A stretch of DNA of 8,522 bases from CAYRLW01 sp964425215. Its GTDB lineage: Bacteria > Spirochaetota > Spirochaetia > Treponematales > Breznakiellaceae. The notes beneath the pieces are model-generated. The model was not told where the DNA came from. It saw only the letters and a list, made by a program, of their open reading frames with translations, and searched no databases. This document shows positions 5,006 to 8,522 of this stretch, in pieces. The stretch lies in NCBI GenBank assembly GCA_964425215.1, contig CAYRLW010000083.1:1-8522 (forward strand), in the 5' to 3' direction. A program made the translations under genes and the position numbers. Within the stretch, counting starts at the first letter, position 1; every line of letters starts with the position of its first letter.

Positions 5006-5425
5006 GTGAGTGCGTTGAAACAAGAACTGGTCCCGCTGATGGGGCGTCCGCTGTGCGCCGGCTTTCCATCGCCGGCGGACGACTATCTCGAAGAGGCGCT
5101 GGATCCCGCGCGGCTGATCGTCACCAATCCCGCCTCGACCTTCATGTGGCGGGTGGTCGGCCGCAGTATGATCGGCATGGGCATCAATGACGGCGACTAT
5201 GCCGTGGTCGATCGCTCGCTGACGCCGAAGGCCGACGACGTCGTCGTGGCCATCATCGACGGCCTGCCCAGCGCCAAGCGGGTGATCAGACTGCGGGGAG
5301 GGCGCCTGGCGCTGGACTTCGCCAACCCGGAGATGGGGCCGTTGATTCTGGACGAGGCCAGCGAGGCGATGATCTGGGGCGTGGTGACCTGGTCGTTGAC
5401 GCCGCACCGGCCGGCGCCGAGATGA
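5006..5425 (+). CDS. umuD: UmuD, SOS mutagenesis protein (S24 peptidase)
   Basis: A 139-aa UmuD, the same size as E. coli UmuD. RecA-ssDNA stimulates self-cleavage to UmuD', which joins UmuC in error-prone polymerase V. The N-terminal arm ends at CAGFPSPADDYLEE, with a canonical Ala18-Gly19 cleavage site. Catalytic Ser54 lies in GRSMIGMGINDGDYAVVD and Lys91 in LPSAKRV, 37 residues apart as in E. coli (Ser60/Lys97). The start is GTG at 5006 with GGAG seven nt upstream. The stop overlaps the umuC ATG as ATGA. A LexA box upstream indicates DNA-damage induction. All catalytic and cleavage residues are present, so UmuD should be active, although its partner UmuC is truncated. Confidence 0.95.
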   Translation: MSALKQELVPLMGRPLCAGFPSPADDYLEEALDPARLIVTNPASTFMWRVVGRSMIGMGINDGDYAVVDRSLTPKADDVVVAIIDGLPSAKRVIRLRGGRLALDFANPEMGPLILDEASEAMIWGVVTWSLTPHRPAPR

Positions 5426-6198
5426 GCGACCGTGTCTTCGCCCTGTCGGACGGCAACAGCTTCTACTGCAGCTGCGAGCGGGTGTTCGATCCTCGCCTTG
5501 AGGGCCGCCCGGTCATCGTCCTGTCGAACAACGACGGCTGCGCAGTGGCGCGGACGCCTGAGGCCAAGGCGCTCGGTATCGAGATGGGCGCGCCCTGGTT
5601 CAAGATCCGCAAGCTGTGCGAGGCGAATGGCGTCGTCGCGCGGTCATCGAACTACGTCCTGTATGGCGACATGAGCCGGCGCATGAACGAGATCTACCGC
5701 GCCCACGCCCAGGACGTTGAGGTCTACTCCATCGATGAGAGCTTCCTCGACTTGACCGGCATGATCGAGCCGGCGACCCATGCTCGCGCGATGCGGCGCA
5801 CGGTCAGGCAGTGGACCGGGATCCCGACCTGTGTCGGCCTCGGCCCGACGCGCGTGCTGGCCAAGGCCGCCAATTACCTGGCCAAGAAGCGACCAGAGCT
5901 CGACGGGGTCTGCGACCTGACGTCGGCCGCCGCCCGGGACGCGCTGCTGCCCCAGCTGGCGATCGAGGACGTATGGGGCGTCGGGCGGGCGTCCGCCGGC
6001 AAGTTGCGCGCGATCGGCGTGAAGACTGCAGCAGATCTGCGCGGTCTGGATGCGCGCGTCGCTCGGAAGCTGCTGACCGTCACGGGGGAGCGCCTGGTGC
6101 GCGAGATGAACGGCGTCCTGTGCCAGGAGCTTGAGATCGAGCCGCCCGGGCGTAAGGGCATCGCAGTGACCCGGTCGTTCGGATCGGCGCGTCGTTGA
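5422..6198 (+). pseudogene. umuC: UmuC, C-terminally truncated Y-family polymerase
   Basis: A 258-aa product against about 420 aa for UmuC. The catalytic half is intact: FALSDGNSFY with Asp10, VIVLSNNDGC.VAR.PEAKALG (33-52), YSIDESFLDLTG with Asp105 and Glu106, VGLGPTRVLAKAANYLAKK, and the helix-hairpin region DVWGVGRASAGKLRAIGVKTAADL. Homology stops at VTRSFG (about residue 254), the hinge to the little-finger domain, and the frame closes four residues later. No other frame downstream resumes UmuC, so the cause looks like a recombination or deletion rather than a simple frameshift. The lost part holds the little finger, beta-clamp-binding and UmuD'-contact regions, so normal translesion synthesis is unlikely. 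Start overlaps umuD by 4 nt (ATGA). Confidence 0.9.
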
Positions 6199-6560
6199 TT
6201 TACAGCGACCGGGGAAGTGCTCGAGCAGAAAAGATGGGGGGCGGAGGTGGAGAACCCTATCCTCGGATTGATTATCCCCAATTCCAGGAGTGGTGCTTCT
6301 TCAGGGCTGAAGGCCCGCGCCGCTACAAAGGCGGCTACCTCGATCTCGCGCGAGATTTGATTGAGAACCCAATCTGGGATCCCGATGTACGGGTTTGGGG
6401 GACCCAGATGATCGAGAAGACCAAGATGGGTGAAGAGGACGGAATTTCGTCGCCAGCGCGATCTACGGCTGTGCGGATAAACCTGCATTTGCATCGCCAG
6501 CTGTGGTTCGATCGACCGGAGCAGATTTACGACACGGATGACGTTTGGCAGGATCTTTGA
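6195..6560 (+). CDS. Unknown ORF, probably 3' fragment of a foreign gene
   Basis: A 121-aa frame directly after the umuC break. The first possible start is TTG at 6195, overlapping the umuC stop; the first ATG is at 6234; neither has a good Shine-Dalgarno. From about residue 27 the sequence looks like real coding (PQFQEWCFFRAEGPRRYKGG, then an IENPIWDP.VRVWG segment and an AVRINLHLHRQLWF strand). The order of aromatic, 'W...' and terminal 'HLH' elements faintly recalls the C-terminus of the phage T4 beta-protein family (PF14350), members of which pair with sce7726-family genes; this is a weak guess. It ends exactly where the convergent sce7726 gene ends (TGATCA, 6558-6563). Most likely a truncated gene whose 5' end was lost in the event that cut umuC. 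Confidence 0.5.
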   Translation: MIYSDRGSARAEKMGGGGGEPYPRIDYPQFQEWCFFRAEGPRRYKGGYLDLARDLIENPIWDPDVRVWGTQMIEKTKMGEEDGISSPARSTAVRINLHLHRQLWFDRPEQIYDTDDVWQDL

Positions 6561-7214
6561 TCAGGCAGCTTCTAAGGCTCGCCAAGATGTTAGCTTCTCA
6601 GCATAGTCCTCAGCGATCTGCTGCTCGCGGGCCCGTTTGGGGTGGAAGCGGCTGAGTTCGGCTACGTCCTCTTCCCTGATCCGGCGCCCTTGCACCCTCG
6701 ACCAGAAATCCGACGAGCACTCACCGTAGCGATCCTCAAAGGCAGCAAAGAAGGCATCGCGCTCGCCCTGTGAGCCGGCAGCAATTAGGCCTTTGTACCT
6801 AGCTTGGTCACGTTGCGGGAGAAGGGCGGATAAACCCGAGGAAATGACAGGTGACGTCCCAGTGCGCACGCGCGTCAAGGCACCCGATTTTTCAATCTCC
6901 CATATATCCAAGTTTGGGAATCGATATTGCCGCACTGCTTCTTGGTGCCGCGTAGCCGCGACCACAATCACGCGGTCGAAAATACGGCTGTAGGTTTCGA
7001 TCTGGTGCGGCAGCCGTCGAAGAGTGTCTAAAGCACTCTTGATCTCGATCCCCACAAGCTCGCGGGTGGGGGTCCGGTAAGCTAGCGCCAAATCTGCTCT
7101 GACCCCCGTCGCGCCGATGCAATACTCAGTTGCAATTATAGGCGCTCGGCCAGATCGTTGGTCGCGGCGCAAGGCGTATAATACCTTGGCTTTGATGGCC
7201 CGCTCGTTGTCCAT
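6561..7214 (-). CDS. sce7726 family protein (PD-(D/E)XK nuclease-like)
   Basis: A 217-aa protein. It opens MDNERAIKAKVLYALRR, then shows a restriction-endonuclease-like core: Glu30 in IIATEYCIG, Asp41 in VRADLALAYR and Glu57-Ile-Lys59 in LVGIEIKSALDTLRRLPHQIETYSRIFDRVIVV. The 'GIEIKS..DTLRRL..Q...Y...FDR...V' string is the hallmark of the sce7726 family, whose members occur on mobile elements and whose biological role is unproven. The D...ExK residues suggest nuclease chemistry. Met at 7214 is preferred because it matches the family N-terminus; Met at 7259 would add 15 residues, and the frame to 7436 looks non-coding. Its usual sce7725 partner is not present intact. The DNA is less GC-rich than the left module. 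Confidence 0.85.
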   Translation of the reverse strand: MDNERAIKAKVLYALRRDQRSGRAPIIATEYCIGATGVRADLALAYRTPTRELVGIEIKSALDTLRRLPHQIETYSRIFDRVIVVAATRHQEAVRQYRFPNLDIWEIEKSGALTRVRTGTSPVISSGLSALLPQRDQARYKGLIAAGSQGERDAFFAAFEDRYGECSSDFWSRVQGRRIREEDVAELSRFHPKRAREQQIAEDYAEKLTSWRALEAA

Positions 7215-7526
7215 GATCACCAACCCTAGATACGCGCTTTTACGCTGAGTGGTTGGCATTAAGGAATAATTTCTAGCGTTAAATTTGTTCGTAGGTGCCT
7301 GCACGGTGTGAGCATGGGTAATGATCGGCGAACATCGCGCTGCGCTGGCGGGGCAGTTTTTTACTTCCCAGGAACTTCCCAGAAATGGCCGAAAAAACCG
7401 AGAACGAAACACGAAACTTGGAACGTGAAGCCTCAATGTTGGCGGACATTTGGCGGTCAGCGCTTATCGTTTACACCGAGAGGGTGAGAGCGGACCCACT
7501 CACTATAAGGGGCACCGACGTTCGAT
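7215..7526. other. Intergenic region upstream of sce7726 gene
   Basis: A 312-bp stretch with an AT-rich segment at 7259-7295, a plausible promoter zone for the minus-strand sce7726 gene, though I cannot place clear hexamers. It also holds an 11-bp imperfect tandem repeat (7363-7373, 7374-7384). A plus-strand frame from 7385 runs into the next gene antisense and is not convincing. I see no RNA gene or terminator. Confidence 0.5.
7363..7384 (+). repeat. Short imperfect tandem repeat
   Basis: ACTTCCCAGGA (7363-7373) is followed directly by ACTTCCCAGAA (7374-7384), ten of eleven bases identical. The first unit contains the near-palindrome TTCCCAGGAA. It may be an operator for sce7726-gene regulation or a replication slip. 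Confidence 0.5.
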
Positions 7527-8318
7527 CTATGATGCTGGAGAGACCGGCCTCAACGGCCGATAGGGAGCCTGGGGTGTTCTATAGGGGTTCAACGCGATTT
7601 CCTGAGCGATCTGGCCCATGGCAGCTTCGTCACTGTCGCTGCCAATTGCGTACATGTCCTGGGCGATCAATGCCTTCATGAGATCGTCTGCGACGCGCGC
7701 TGCATCCTGCCACAAAGAGCCTGGCAGGGATCTACTGATATGTAGAACGTTGGCAACCGAGAAGAGCGTAACTCTTTCCAAGTCGTGCATGGCAGAGACG
7801 ACGCTGGGATCCGCGATGGCTGTATACCGTTCTTGAAACGACCGCATTCCTTCTTTGAGGAATGCGGTCTCATACTGGGTGTTGGTGATTACCGTTCGGT
7901 ACTCCAAGGAGTTAATGTTGAAATTAGATGTCATCTGAACTACCGGCACCTGCCCCCTAAGGTCGAGCCGGCTGAGGATTGGCGTGAACGCGGGATCGGT
8001 CAGCTTTCGCTGGGCGTCGAAGAGATAGGCCTCATCAGGGAGGGCGGCGGCCTTCAATGCGGTTACGCAAAGCCCCTTCACATTGGCGGCAACGCGAAAG
8101 GCATCTTTGCCGGCGGCATTTAGAACAGGGGCAAGACGTTGGCGCTCTCGCTGCTGAAGGAATACGTCGAGAATGAAGATGGTGAAGGTGACGCCGATCG
8201 CGTCAGACATAAGATTGACGCCCAGGCCATCGAACCACGCGCTAAGTAGACACCCAATAAGGAAGAACCCCAAAAGAGCGGGCACCAGGCCGTGAATTTT
8301 CAACAGAGAACGTGTCAT
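7527..8318 (-). CDS. Unknown membrane protein, two N-terminal spans
   Basis: A 263-aa protein I do not recognise. A basic start (MTRSLLKIHG) leads into a first span at about 11-29 (LVPALLGFFLIGCLLSAWF), a short loop, a second span at about 35-54 (NLMSDAIGVTFTIFILDVFL), and then QQRERQR and about 200 mostly helical soluble residues. The positive charges place the soluble part in the cytoplasm. The start at 8318 is chosen because the frame beyond it, up to 8516, runs through arm sites and the tRNA and gives the well-known false tRNA-derived peptide. The Shine-Dalgarno is weak (GAG). A 2-TM anchor with a cytosolic domain is common among defence effectors, but no effector motif is visible. It encodes a perfect 11-bp hairpin at 7840-7869. 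Confidence 0.72.
   Translation of the reverse strand: MTRSLLKIHGLVPALLGFFLIGCLLSAWFDGLGVNLMSDAIGVTFTIFILDVFLQQRERQRLAPVLNAAGKDAFRVAANVKGLCVTALKAAALPDEAYLFDAQRKLTDPAFTPILSRLDLRGQVPVVQMTSNFNINSLEYRTVITNTQYETAFLKEGMRSFQERYTAIADPSVVSAMHDLERVTLFSVANVLHISRSLPGSLWQDAARVADDLMKALIAQDMYAIGSDSDEAAMGQIAQEIALNPYRTPQAPYRPLRPVSPAS
7840..7869. repeat. Perfect 11-bp inverted repeat inside the 2-TM gene
   Basis: GACCGCATTCC (7840-7850) and GGAATGCGGTC (7859-7869) are exact reverse complements around an 8-nt spacer. No T-run follows on either strand, so it is not a typical intrinsic terminator. It lies wholly within coding sequence. Confidence 0.85.
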
Positions 8319-8375
8319 TAATGCTCGATAACGACGAGGGCGAGATCGCGCAACGTCGTTACGCCGTCGGCCCAT

Positions 8376-8386
8376 GGTTTTACAGC
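8376..8386 (+). repeat. Putative arm site, attR side, distal
   Basis: GGTTTTACAGC matches the attL-side tandem copies over 11 bp and in the same orientation, 81 bp from attR. Confidence 0.62.
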
Positions 8387-8427
8387 CGTGGCCGAAACCC
8401 TTGCTGCACTTGAGGTCGTAACAACCC

Positions 8428-8438
8428 AGTTTTACAGC
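8428..8438 (+). repeat. Putative arm site, attR side, proximal
   Basis: AGTTTTACAGC shares the ten-base GTTTTACAGC with the other copies, 29 bp from attR. With 8376-8386 it gives two sites on this side, mirroring the two beside attL. Confidence 0.6.
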
Positions 8439-8467
8439 TAAGCGCCAGATTTTTAGTGCGTTCGCCT

Positions 8468-8515
<48 letters not shown>

Positions 8516-8522
8516 TGGATGG

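Larger units (their letters stand above)
8319..8467. other. Non-coding right end of the element (attR arm region)
   Basis: This 149-bp stretch between the 2-TM gene start and attR holds two arm-site-like copies. The promoter of the minus-strand 2-TM gene should also lie here, but I cannot identify hexamers. Confidence 0.6.

Noticed and set aside
7215..7436. Long N-terminal extension of the sce7726 protein
   Set aside because: Residues encoded above 7259 are unlike the family and the DNA there looks intergenic; family proteins start with a short MxNExAIKAKV-type helix.
7385..7681. Plus-strand 98-codon frame MAEKTENETRN...
   Set aside because: The first 50 residues look passable, but there is no properly spaced Shine-Dalgarno. 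The frame overlaps the 2-TM gene antisense for about 155 bp and turns Arg/Cys-rich and disordered there.

Overview
The window is a nearly complete small integrated element of about 8.46 kb. It sits in the 3' end of a tRNA-Pro(UGG) gene and is bounded by perfect 48-bp direct repeats (8-55 and 8468-8515). The left repeat completes the tRNA, whose 5' part lies left of the window. The right repeat is the orphan tRNA 3' fragment (attR), and only a few chromosomal bases follow it. High GC in most genes, an alphaproteobacterial LexA box (GTTC-N7-GTTC type, read on the minus strand) and a P2-type portal with GC-rich codons suggest an alphaproteobacterium. Caulobacterales is my guess, but I cannot fix the genus.

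Left module (about 74-3002, minus strand): a very compact polycistron running toward attL. In transcription order it holds a possible 34-aa membrane peptide, a 30-aa membrane peptide, an XRE/Cro-type repressor, a TetR-type HTH protein, a 90-aa unknown, a 21-aa membrane peptide, a stand-alone OmpR/PhoB-type winged helix, a 65-aa unknown and a tyrosine integrase. Neighbouring genes overlap (ATGA, TGATG), abut (TAA|ATG) or lie 11 nt apart. Three DNA-binding families therefore share one transcript with the integrase. Four copies of a TTTTACAGC motif flank the two ends, two beside attL and two beside attR, and look like integrase arm sites. The attL pair encodes the last residues of the integrase itself.

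Middle (3044-4063, plus): a single, apparently intact P2 gpQ-type portal gene. No terminase, scaffold, capsid, tail, lysis or replication gene is present. The element is therefore either a heavily deleted P2-like prophage or a satellite-like element that keeps one packaging gene.

Right cargo (4041-8318): a minus-strand protein with a HEPN-like Rx4H motif; an SOS-type umuD behind a LexA box; a umuC cut off after the thumb region and followed by a 121-aa fragment-like ORF; an sce7726-family PD-(D/E)XK-like protein (minus); and a protein with two N-terminal membrane spans (minus). This half looks like a patchwork of unrelated pieces, with visible breakpoints at the portal stop and inside umuC. 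It is plausible accessory or defence cargo, but nothing here proves a function.
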